Assembly: GCA_002170275.2 (NCBI GenBank)
Contig: NHFH02000016.1
Span: forward strand, 1 to 9,803
Direction of reading: 5' to 3'
Source: Candidatus Pelagibacter sp. TMED106
GTDB lineage: Bacteria > Pseudomonadota > Alphaproteobacteria > Pelagibacterales > Pelagibacteraceae
Length of the DNA: 9,803 bases
Made by a program: the position numbers and the translations under genes. Below the pieces are notes generated by a model. It saw only the letters and a list, made by a program, of their open reading frames with translations, made no database searches and was not told where the DNA came from. This document shows positions 1 through 5,922 of this stretch, one piece after another. Every line of letters begins with the position of its first letter. Position 1 is the first letter of the stretch.

Positions 1-209
1 CACTACCAAATCCAAAATTAGGTTATATTTCAGCTTCATGTTGGAGTGTTGAACACGATAATCCATTTTCATTAGCAATATTAAAAAATGGAAAAAATAT
101 GATTGGTGAAAAGTTATTTGTAATGTCCCCGTTAAAAAATAAAGTAATTCCGGTTGAGATAGTTTCATCACATTATGTTGACCCAAAAGGTGAAAGGGTT
201 AGATCATGA
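1..209 (+). CDS. soxA: Sarcosine oxidase alpha subunit, C-terminal fragment (cut by window edge)
   Basis: This is the last 68 codons of a gene entering from the left; the frame is open from base 3 to a TGA at 207-209. The translation contains GYISASCWSVEHDNPFSLA, then GEKLFV and the end HYVDPKGERVRS. This is the pattern of the aminomethyltransferase-like (GcvT C-terminal) barrel that ends the alpha subunit of heterotetrameric sarcosine oxidase. The enzyme oxidatively demethylates sarcosine to glycine in the cytoplasm and passes the methyl carbon to tetrahydrofolate. The same C-terminal fold occurs in dimethylglycine dehydrogenase and GcvT, so the fragment alone is not decisive. The coupled gamma subunit that follows makes soxA the best reading. 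The stop overlaps the soxG start as ATGA, implying one operon and translational coupling. Confidence 0.85.
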   Translation, partial: LPNPKLGYISASCWSVEHDNPFSLAILKNGKNMIGEKLFVMSPLKNKVIPVEIVSSHYVDPKGERVRS

Positions 210-793
210 GTTCAATATCACCCTTAGCAAATGTTCATTTAATAGGTCAATTCGGTGATCATGAAGGTAAAAATGAAAATAATATTTTAAAAATTTCCGA
301 AATTAAAAATTTACTAATAATTCAAATAGTTCAATATAAAAATTCTACAGTTTCAATTGAAAGTATTAATATTGATGGTTTAAGATTAAAAGATGAGCCA
401 TTAAAGGTAATAAGTAATAATGATACAAGAATTTTATGGAATGGACCAAAAAATTGGCTTTTAGTTTCAAAAAAAAAAGATTTACTTAAAAATATTTCGC
501 AAAATTTTAAAGAAACTGATTTTGCTGTAACTGACTTATCTCACTCAAAAGCTATAATAGAAATAGAAGGTCAAGATGTAAAAGAAGTTTTAAAAAAAGG
601 ATGTCCTTATAATTTTAATGAATTAAAAATAAATAATTCTTTTAATTCAATTTTTAATGGAATTACAGTTACAATAGATATGTCAAATGACAAACCTTTT
701 AAGATAAGAATAATGACTCTTAGAAGTTTTGGAGAATCTTTGTACCACTCTATTACAGATGCATCTTTAGAATTTGGTTATAAATCATTTTAG
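206..793 (+). CDS. soxG: Sarcosine oxidase gamma subunit
   Basis: The 195-residue product resembles SoxG, the small subunit of heterotetrameric sarcosine oxidase, which packs against the alpha subunit and is related to the GcvT/YgfZ fold. Family marks are VTDLSHSKAIIEIEG (residues 108-122), KGCPYNF (131-137) and the C-terminal RSFGESLYHSITDASLEFG (173-191). Its length is close to the usual 180-200. The ATG at 206 overlaps the soxA stop by 4 bases. A GAAAGGG stretch at about 192-198 is a plausible ribosome binding site inside the end of soxA, which supports this start. Sarcosine oxidation fits an osmolyte-using marine heterotroph: glycine betaine to dimethylglycine, sarcosine and glycine, with the one-carbon unit entering the folate pool. 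That pathway link is family knowledge and is not shown in the window. Confidence 0.88.
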   Translation: MSSISPLANVHLIGQFGDHEGKNENNILKISEIKNLLIIQIVQYKNSTVSIESINIDGLRLKDEPLKVISNNDTRILWNGPKNWLLVSKKKDLLKNISQNFKETDFAVTDLSHSKAIIEIEGQDVKEVLKKGCPYNFNELKINNSFNSIFNGITVTIDMSNDKPFKIRIMTLRSFGESLYHSITDASLEFGYKSF

Positions 794-799
794 ATATAT

Positions 800-1648
800 T
801 TAATCTCGTGTAGCAATATAAACACCTATTGTGGTTATTAAAAAACCTATAAGATCTAAATTAGTTAAACTTTCATTTAAAAACAACCAAGCCATAAAGG
901 CAGATGTGGCTGGTATTAAAAAAAATATTGAAACAGTTTTACTTGCTGAATTATTTTTAATTAAATACATCAAGATTGTAAAAGCTCCAAATGATACTAA
1001 AAATATTTGATGGCTCATTGCAATAAAAAATGTTTTAGTAAAATCAATATACGGTTCAGCAAAAAATATTATTATCAAAATATGAAATAAGCAGCCCCCA
1101 AATGCTTGATAAAAATTACTTACCGATAAAGATAAATTGTTACTTATTTTTTTTTGCCAAATTGTTGAGAAGGTAATTGCAATTAAAGCTATTATAGTTG
1201 CAAATAAACCAGTTATTGGAATTTCTGAACCAATATCTAAACCTAAAACTAATACTGCTCCTGTAAATCCAAGTAAAACTCCAATCCACTGTTTTGTATT
1301 TACTTTTTCACCCAACATGGGTCCACTCAGTACATTTGTTAAAACAGGCTGAAGTGTTACTATTAAAGCAGCTATACCTGTTGGCATACCAATTGAGATA
1401 GAATAAAAAACACCACCCAAGTAAAACCCATGAAAAAGAACACCACTTAAAATTGACTCAAGTATATTTTTTTTATTAACAATTATTGATTGTTTTAAAT
1501 AAATTGAAAATATTAAAAAACCCAAGGCAACAAAAAAAAATCTAAATGCTAAAGCTGCAAAAGGGTCACTATTGTTTATTATTGGCTTAGTAGTGATAAA
1601 GGCTGACGACCAAAGTAAAATAAATATAAAGGGAAATATTCTGATCAT
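800..1648 (-). CDS. EamA/DMT-superfamily inner-membrane transporter
   Basis: The 282-residue, strongly hydrophobic protein has about ten membrane segments arranged as two EamA repeats, the standard drug/metabolite transporter architecture. The N-terminal signature LLWSSAFITTKPII (residues 12-25) and the first-repeat end GVLLGFTGAVLVLG are typical. The second repeat ends near FLNESLTNLDLIGFLITTIG. Members export or import amino acids, metabolites or drugs, and the substrate cannot be told from sequence. The ATG at 1648 places the first helix at the very N-terminus, as usual for the family. No good Shine-Dalgarno sequence is visible upstream (AACCTGAA only). The gene converges on soxG, with 6 bases between the stops, and diverges from the lipoprotein pair. 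Involvement with sarcosine or its precursors would be a guess from position only. Confidence 0.85.
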   Translation of the reverse strand: MIRIFPFIFILLWSSAFITTKPIINNSDPFAALAFRFFFVALGFLIFSIYLKQSIIVNKKNILESILSGVLFHGFYLGGVFYSISIGMPTGIAALIVTLQPVLTNVLSGPMLGEKVNTKQWIGVLLGFTGAVLVLGLDIGSEIPITGLFATIIALIAITFSTIWQKKISNNLSLSVSNFYQAFGGCLFHILIIIFFAEPYIDFTKTFFIAMSHQIFLVSFGAFTILMYLIKNNSASKTVSIFFLIPATSAFMAWLFLNESLTNLDLIGFLITTIGVYIATRD

Positions 1649-1733
1649 TTCAGGTTTTATAGAACATTTACTCTTCCATTTTGTTATTTAATTTAGTTAA
1701 ATTAATTATGAAAATAAAGGGTTTTAATTCTAT

Positions 1734-1743
1734 CTTGAGTTGT
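1734..1743 (+). promoter_or_regulatory. Promoter-like motif shared by the two lipoprotein genes (copy 1)
   Basis: CTTGAGTTGT lies 37 bases upstream of the ATG at 1771. The identical ten bases occur 48 bases upstream of the second paralogue. TTGAGT resembles a -35 box, and TAAGAT at 1757-1762 would be a -10 box at 16-base spacing, giving an almost leaderless transcript. CTTGA also resembles the -35 of heat-shock (RpoH) promoters, but no clear RpoH -10 is visible. Confidence 0.4.
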
Positions 1744-1770
1744 ATCTTAAAAAGTATAAGATTCTTAACG

Positions 1771-2076
1771 ATGATTAATAAAAAAATAGTTTTTTCACTT
1801 TTTTGTTTATTTTTACTTAATAATTGCGCGCAGAATTCAATGTCTTTACTTGGACCAGCTTACAGCTTAGGCTCATCCGGAAATGTATATCAAGCAGGAT
1901 TTTCTTATGCATCCAATGAAGCAATAAATAAAATAACAGGAAAAACTACAGGAGAAAATGTTAAAGAACTATTACAACCAAACAAAAATGATAATGAATT
2001 AAAAAAACTTTTAAAAGCTAGAATTATCGAAACTAGAAAAAAATTAAATTTTAAAAACACAAAACTCCTTCCTTAA
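1771..2076 (+). CDS. Small secreted lipoprotein, first of a tandem paralogous pair
   Basis: The 101-residue protein has a lipoprotein signal peptide: MINKK, a hydrophobic core, and the lipobox LNNC with Cys19. It should be exported, lipidated and anchored to a membrane. The mature part holds LLGPAYSLGSSGNVYQAGFSY (residues 26-46), a glycine/serine-rich block, then ITGKTTGENVKELLQP, and ends in a lysine-rich tail. An in-frame TTG at 1681 and ATG at 1708 would put 21-30 extra residues before the signal peptide. I chose the ATG at 1771 because it places the lipobox Cys at residue 19, exactly as in the paralogue downstream. The ribosome binding site is weak. I know of no characterised function. 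The next gene is 28 of 49 residues identical over the core by my count. Function unknown. Confidence 0.75.
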   Translation: MINKKIVFSLFCLFLLNNCAQNSMSLLGPAYSLGSSGNVYQAGFSYASNEAINKITGKTTGENVKELLQPNKNDNELKKLLKARIIETRKKLNFKNTKLLP

Positions 2077-2087
2077 AAAAGATCTAA

Positions 2088-2108
2088 AATACAAGAAATT
2101 ACTAAAGA
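2088..2108 (+). repeat. 21-base direct repeat, copy 1
   Basis: AATACAAGAAAT followed by TTAC and TAAAGA. The same 21 bases recur at 2181-2201 with two differences (19 of 21 identical). This copy lies 12 bases after the stop of the first lipoprotein gene. Confidence 0.7.
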
Positions 2109-2159
2109 TTATTAAATCAATTATAAGTTGAGAATAAATTTTATAAAGAGATATTCACA

Positions 2160-2169
2160 CTTGAGTTGT
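2160..2169 (+). promoter_or_regulatory. Promoter-like motif shared by the two lipoprotein genes (copy 2)
   Basis: CTTGAGTTGT here is identical to 1734-1743 and lies 48 bases before the ATG at 2208. TACAAG at 2183-2188, 16 bases after TTGAGT, occupies the place of TAAGAT at 1757-1762 in copy 1, which is also 16 bases after TTGAGT. The same -35/-10-like spacing suggests a common promoter type. This is inferred from conservation between paralogues, not from a perfect consensus. Confidence 0.4.
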
Positions 2170-2182
2170 TACGAAATAACAA
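2166..2182 (+). promoter_or_regulatory. Inverted repeat upstream of the second lipoprotein gene
   Basis: TTGTTA, a 5-base spacer CGAAA, then TAACAA form a perfect 6-base-pair inverted repeat ending 25 bases before the ATG at 2208. It overlaps the presumed -35/-10 spacer and could be an operator or, less likely, a small hairpin. There is no following T run, so it does not look like a terminator. The first paralogue lacks it. Confidence 0.35.
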
Positions 2183-2201
2183 TACAAGAAATCAATAAAG
2201 A
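2181..2201 (+). repeat. 21-base direct repeat, copy 2
   Basis: AATACAAGAAAT followed by CAA and TAAAGA, the near-identical partner of 2088-2108, 93 bases downstream. This copy contains the AAAGAGA-like ribosome binding region just before the ATG at 2208 and part of the presumed -10 box. Confidence 0.7.
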
Positions 2202-2207
2202 GAATCA

Positions 2208-2603
2208 ATGTTTATAAAAAAAATATCAACAGGCTTATTTATTTTGACTACACTTAATGGTTGTGTGCAAAGCTCTGCATTTTTAGGACCAGCAGTAACT
2301 GGAGCAAGCACAGGTAATGCTTATCAAGCAGGATTATCTTATAGTACTAATCTTATTGTAGAAGAATTTACAGGCAAGACATCAATTGAAAATTTCCAAG
2401 AATTGTTGGTACCAAAAAAAAATGATAATAAAATTTCAAGATCAGTGAAAAAAAATTTAAGAAAAAACACTGAAGAATTTTTAGCTTTAAAAAAAAATAA
2501 TAATAATTCAACAAAATTAATAAAAAAGAACATAGAAAAAAATTCTTTAGAATTTTACACTATGGTTAAAAATTTGTACTTAAAGGATAAATCTAATCAA
2601 TAA
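2208..2603 (+). CDS. Small secreted lipoprotein, second of a tandem paralogous pair
   Basis: The 131-residue protein begins MFIKK, followed by a short hydrophobic stretch and the lipobox LNGC with Cys19, a lipoprotein signal. The core FLGPAVTGASTGNAYQAGLSY (residues 25-45) and FTGKTSIENFQELLVP (54-69) align without gaps to the gene upstream. The C-terminal half is lysine- and asparagine-rich and carries an internal repeat with a 25-residue period. VKKNLRKNTEEF (80-91) is echoed by IKKNIEKNSLEF (105-116), and the two probably form basic helices. An AAAGAGA stretch ahead of the ATG supports the start. The gene overlaps the 3' end of purN by 11 bases on the opposite strand. Function unknown; an envelope-anchored protein is as far as the sequence goes. 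Confidence 0.78.
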   Translation: MFIKKISTGLFILTTLNGCVQSSAFLGPAVTGASTGNAYQAGLSYSTNLIVEEFTGKTSIENFQELLVPKKNDNKISRSVKKNLRKNTEEFLALKKNNNNSTKLIKKNIEKNSLEFYTMVKNLYLKDKSNQ

Positions 2604-3165
2604 TTTTTAATATAGCAGCGGGATACAATTTGTGTTCTTTCTTTAGAATTTTTTTTGCTAGAGAAGTAGCATTGTCTTTTGAAGAGATTCTAACTTTTGT
2701 TTGCATAATTATTCTTCCAGAGTCTAGTTTTGAGGTTACATAATGAACTGAACAACCTGAAAATTTATCTTTATTTTTTATGGCTTTTTCATGTGTGTTT
2801 AATCCTTTATATTTTGGAAGTAAAGAAGGGTGAATATTTATAATTTTTCCTTTAAAATTTTTTATAAATTTTTTAGATAAAATTTTCATAAAACCCGCGA
2901 GGCAAATAAAGTTGATTTTATTTTTTTTTAGAAAATTTAAAATTATTTGTTCGTTATTTTTTTTAAAATTAAAAATTTTTTTTTTAATTTTGTATTGATT
3001 TGAATATTTTAATCCTTTTGCATTCGAAGTATTGGAAATAATCAAATTAATGGAAATAGTGGATTTTTTTGATTTTGAAAATTTTATTAAATTTTTTAAA
3101 TTGCTTCCTGTGCCAGAAATAAAAACAGCAGTTTTTACTTTTTTACGACCAGATAATTTTTTCAT
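2593..3165 (-). CDS. purN: Phosphoribosylglycinamide formyltransferase (GAR transformylase)
   Basis: The enzyme transfers formyl from 10-formyl-tetrahydrofolate to glycinamide ribonucleotide, the third step of de novo purine synthesis, in the cytoplasm. Visible marks are the phosphate-binding ISGTGSNL (residues 16-23), CLAGFMKILS (88-97), the catalytic INIHPSLLPKYKG (109-121) and KLDSGRIIMQ (146-155). Asn110, His112 and Asp148 correspond to E. coli Asn106, His108 and Asp144 with a constant offset of four. At 190 residues it is slightly shorter than E. coli PurN (212). It is extraordinarily basic: 42 lysines against only 7 acidic residues by my count. Its start lies inside the end of purM (23-base overlap), so the two are surely co-transcribed and probably translationally coupled. 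Its 3' end overlaps the convergent lipoprotein gene. Confidence 0.95.
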   Translation of the reverse strand: MKKLSGRKKVKTAVFISGTGSNLKNLIKFSKSKKSTISINLIISNTSNAKGLKYSNQYKIKKKIFNFKKNNEQIILNFLKKNKINFICLAGFMKILSKKFIKNFKGKIINIHPSLLPKYKGLNTHEKAIKNKDKFSGCSVHYVTSKLDSGRIIMQTKVRISSKDNATSLAKKILKKEHKLYPAAILKIID

Positions 3166-4171
3166 TAAATTTAATTTTTTTTTTACCAGTAGTTATTTCT
3201 CCTATAATATATGGTTTATATTTTTTATTAAAATATTTTTTAACTTTATTTAAATTTTTTGAATTTATAATTAAACAGAAACCAACTCCACAATTAAATG
3301 TTCTTAACATTTCATTTTCTTCAACTCCATTTTTTTTTAACCAACTAAAGATTTTTTGAGTTTTAATTTTATTTAAATGAATATTAGCAACAAGTCCTTC
3401 GGGTATAATTCTTTTAATATTATCTCCAAGCCCACCACCGGTTATATTAGCACACCCATTAATAAGTTTTCTATTTACTAAATTTAAAATTTCTTTCACA
3501 TAAATTTTAGTTGGTTTTATTAGTTCTTTTTTAAGATATTTGTTTTTTTTTAAGTTAATTTTTTTTTTGTCAAGAATATACCTTACTAGGGAATAACCGT
3601 TAGAATGAATTCCATTAGAAGGAATAGCTAATATAAGATTCTTTTTTTTTATGTTTTTTTTTTCTAAAATTTTTTTTTTATCAACAACCCCAACGGCAAA
3701 TCCTGCTATATCGAATTTTCCCCTTTCATAAGTTCCGGGCATTTCAGCTGTTTCTCCACCCACTAATTCACAATCTGAAATTTTACATCCTTTAACTATG
3801 CCTTTAATAATAGATTTAAGTTTTTTTAAATCAATTTTGTTGATTGAGATATAATCTAAAAACAATAAAGGTTTAGCACCTTGAACAATTAAATCATTAA
3901 CACTCATTGCCACCAAATCAATTCCAATAGTGTTATATTTTTTTAAAATATTTGCTATTTCTACTTTAGTTCCAACTCCGTCAGTACAAGCAACTATTTT
4001 TGGGTTTTTATAATTACTAGGTAAGCTAGATATTGATCCAAAACCACCAATATTAGTGAACTTTTTTTTGCCTTTATTTTTTGTTGAAATATTGGATATA
4101 AACTTAACAAATTTGTCTGCAGCACTTATGCTTACACCACTTTTTTCATAGGTAAATTTTTGTTTTTTCAT
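3143..4171 (-). CDS. purM: Phosphoribosylformylglycinamidine cyclo-ligase (AIR synthetase)
   Basis: The 342-residue enzyme closes the imidazole ring, converting formylglycinamidine ribonucleotide plus ATP to aminoimidazole ribonucleotide, the fifth step of purine synthesis. The motifs appear in order: YEKSGVSISAAD (8-19), DGVGTK (64-69), GIDLVAMSVNDLIVQGAKP (83-101), ELVGGETAEMPGTY (135-148), IPSNGIHSNGYSLVR (183-197), ITGGGLGDNI (243-252) and MLRTFNCGVG (288-297). The length is normal (E. coli about 345). One oddity is Asn242 in ANITGGG, where most PurM proteins I know read AHITGGG. It is the first gene of the purM-purN pair. Its ATG is only 11 bases from the ATG of the divergent DUF2066 gene, so its promoter must lie inside that gene. 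Confidence 0.96.
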   Translation of the reverse strand: MKKQKFTYEKSGVSISAADKFVKFISNISTKNKGKKKFTNIGGFGSISSLPSNYKNPKIVACTDGVGTKVEIANILKKYNTIGIDLVAMSVNDLIVQGAKPLLFLDYISINKIDLKKLKSIIKGIVKGCKISDCELVGGETAEMPGTYERGKFDIAGFAVGVVDKKKILEKKNIKKKNLILAIPSNGIHSNGYSLVRYILDKKKINLKKNKYLKKELIKPTKIYVKEILNLVNRKLINGCANITGGGLGDNIKRIIPEGLVANIHLNKIKTQKIFSWLKKNGVEENEMLRTFNCGVGFCLIINSKNLNKVKKYFNKKYKPYIIGEITTGKKKIKFNEKIIWS

Positions 4172-4182
4172 TAGAATAAATT

Positions 4183-5262
4183 ATGCAAATTATAAATAAA
4201 TTATATAGATATAATGACGTATATATAAATTTTATTTTAAAAGTTATCTTAATAATATTTTTTTCCACAACTTTTTTACAAGCTAACACTTTCAAAGTAT
4301 CCGATATAGAGGTCTCATCTCCATTTGAGCTAAATTTTGATAAAAATAAAGTATTAAATGATGGATTTAGATCATCGTTTCATAATTTAATTTCGACAAT
4401 TACAACCTCAGGTGACAGAAATAAGATTAAAGATATCTCTCTTAGAGAGCTTAAAGGAATGATTGATTCCTTTACGATAAGTGAGGAAAGATTTGTAAAC
4501 GATGAGTATTTTGCAAAACTAGAGGTTATATTTAATAAAAAAAATACATTAAATTTTTTGGAAAGAAAAAATATATTTCCATCTATACCAATTAGAAATA
4601 AAGTTCTTTTAGTTCCTATTTTAGTTGATTTAGAAAAAGACAAGATATTTTTATTTAATGATAATATCTTTTATCAAAGATGGAATGATGCTAAAAAAAA
4701 GTATTACTTACTAGAATATTTATTACCAAGTGAAGATCTTGAAGATTTAAATGATATACAACAAAATTTCAAATTTATTGAAGATTATGATTTTTTAAAA
4801 TTAATAAAAAAATATGATTTAAATGATTATGTAGTAGTAATTTTATTTAAAAGTAAAAATCAACTAAAAGTTCATTCAAAAATTAACTTACAGAATTCCT
4901 TTAAAGTTAATAACCAAGTTTTTGAAGATATAGATTTAAATGATGAAAAAAATTTTGAATCAGTTATTGTGAAATTAAAAACTATCTATGAAGATTATTG
5001 GAAAAAAAAGAATGAAATTAATACATCGATTAGATTGCCATTAACAATATCAATAAATTCAAAAGAATATGTTAAAATTCAAAAATTAGAAAAAACACTT
5101 AATAATTTAAATTTAGTCTCTAATTTTTATATTCTAAGGTTTGACAATACCAATATATATTTCAAAATAATCTATAATGGGTCACCTAAAACTTTTTTAA
5201 ATGATATGAGTATAAATAATTTTGATCTATCGATTGAAAATAATGTCTGGACAATAAGATGA
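4183..5262 (+). CDS. Secreted DUF2066-family protein
   Basis: The 359-residue protein begins with a basic stretch and a hydrophobic helix (about residues 17-33) ending FLQA before NT. It is a likely Sec signal peptide, so the protein should act in the periplasm, possibly staying membrane-attached. The mature start FKVSDIEVS and a following region rich in NLISTITTSGDR-like helix and SFTISEERF fit the DUF2066 family, which has no established biochemical role. I recognise it as much by context as by motif: in many proteobacteria a DUF2066 gene sits between purM (divergent) and hda. The rest has no motif I can name and is rich in Lys, Asn and Asp. Its ATG is 11 bases from the purM start, and its TGA overlaps the hda ATG by 4 bases, implying translational coupling. 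Confidence 0.7.
   Translation: MQIINKLYRYNDVYINFILKVILIIFFSTTFLQANTFKVSDIEVSSPFELNFDKNKVLNDGFRSSFHNLISTITTSGDRNKIKDISLRELKGMIDSFTISEERFVNDEYFAKLEVIFNKKNTLNFLERKNIFPSIPIRNKVLLVPILVDLEKDKIFLFNDNIFYQRWNDAKKKYYLLEYLLPSEDLEDLNDIQQNFKFIEDYDFLKLIKKYDLNDYVVVILFKSKNQLKVHSKINLQNSFKVNNQVFEDIDLNDEKNFESVIVKLKTIYEDYWKKKNEINTSIRLPLTISINSKEYVKIQKLEKTLNNLNLVSNFYILRFDNTNIYFKIIYNGSPKTFLNDMSINNFDLSIENNVWTIR
4189..4194 (-). promoter_or_regulatory. purM: Possible -10 box for purM inside the DUF2066 gene
   Basis: Read on the - strand these six bases are TATAAT, a perfect -10 box, 17 bases before the purM ATG. It would give a leader of about 10 bases. No convincing -35 box is seen at the right distance. Such motifs arise often by chance in DNA this A+T-rich, so this is only a candidate. 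Confidence 0.25.
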
Positions 5263-5921
5263 AGAGCTTAAATCAACTATTATTTGATTTTGATTATAAA
5301 CAAAATTTTAAAGATGAGGATTTTTATGTTAGCAAAAGTAATTACTATATATTTGAATTAATAAAAAAGTGGCCTAATTGGGAAAAAAAATTTCTAAATA
5401 TTATTGGAGATAGATATTCTGGAAAATCTCATTTAGTTGATATATTTTTAAAAAAATTTAAGGGAATTAAGTTTAATTCTAGTTCACTAAATAATGATAA
5501 TTTAAAAGAAATAAAACTATATGAAAATATTGTTTTAGAAGACTTAAATCAAAATATTGATGAAAAAATGATTTATACGTTATTTAATATAATTGATCAA
5601 GATAACAAATATTTGATTATAACTAGTGTTGAGCCAATTGTTAAAATTAAATTTAAATTAAATGATTTAAAATCAAGAACGAAAAATTTTCTCTTAGCGA
5701 AAATTGAAAATCCGGATGATGATTTAATGTTTGCTCTTATTTTAAAAAATTTATCTGATAGACAAATCAGTATTAATAAAAAATTGATTGATTTTATTAT
5801 TAAAAGAGTTGAGAGATCGTATGACAAAATATTTGAATTCATATATAAAATTGACAAGATAAGTTTAAAAAAAAAAAAACCAATTGATTTTAAAATTATA
5901 AATGAGGCCTTAGAGGAGTAA
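5259..5921 (+). CDS. hda: Hda/HdaA-type DnaA-related regulatory ATPase
   Basis: The 220-residue protein is a DnaA-like AAA+ domain without the DNA-binding domain IV, as expected of Hda. Bound to the DNA-loaded sliding clamp, Hda stimulates hydrolysis of DnaA-ATP and so limits re-initiation. Visible parts are an N-terminal clamp-binding motif NQLLFDF (5-11), Walker A GDRYSGKS (50-57), a Walker B region ENIVLEDLNQ (89-98), sensor 1 around ITSVEP (121-126) and the arginine finger in LKSRTKN (Arg140). RVERSY (sensor 2 region, Arg186) and a helical C-terminus KPIDFKIINEALEE follow. Length is typical for alphaproteobacterial HdaA. It overlaps the upstream DUF2066 stop as ATGA and leaves a single base before aspS, so all three likely share one transcript. 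Confidence 0.87.
   Translation: MKSLNQLLFDFDYKQNFKDEDFYVSKSNYYIFELIKKWPNWEKKFLNIIGDRYSGKSHLVDIFLKKFKGIKFNSSSLNNDNLKEIKLYENIVLEDLNQNIDEKMIYTLFNIIDQDNKYLIITSVEPIVKIKFKLNDLKSRTKNFLLAKIENPDDDLMFALILKNLSDRQISINKKLIDFIIKRVERSYDKIFEFIYKIDKISLKKKKPIDFKIINEALEE
5912..5918 (+). promoter_or_regulatory. aspS: Ribosome binding site fixing the GTG start of aspS
   Basis: AGAGGAG, close to a perfect Shine-Dalgarno sequence, lies in the last Glu codons of hda and ends 4 bases before the GTG at 5923. It is by far the strongest such site in the window. It supports a GTG start for aspS although no ATG is available at this position. Confidence 0.75.
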
Positions 5922-5922
5922 A

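Noticed and set aside
1649..1679. Two tiny upstream reading frames (ATG GAA GAG TAA and ATG TTC TAT AAA ACC TGA) before the EamA gene on the - strand
   Set aside because: They are short enough to be chance, have no ribosome binding site and no conservation evidence within the window.
1681..1770. N-terminal extension of the first lipoprotein from TTG 1681 or ATG 1708
   Set aside because: It would put 21-30 residues ahead of a complete lipoprotein signal peptide and break the match to the paralogue, whose lipobox Cys is at residue 19.
3140..3680. Long T runs in purN and purM that look like terminator tails
   Set aside because: They are lysine codons of the - strand genes read on the + strand, with no G/C-rich stem before them.
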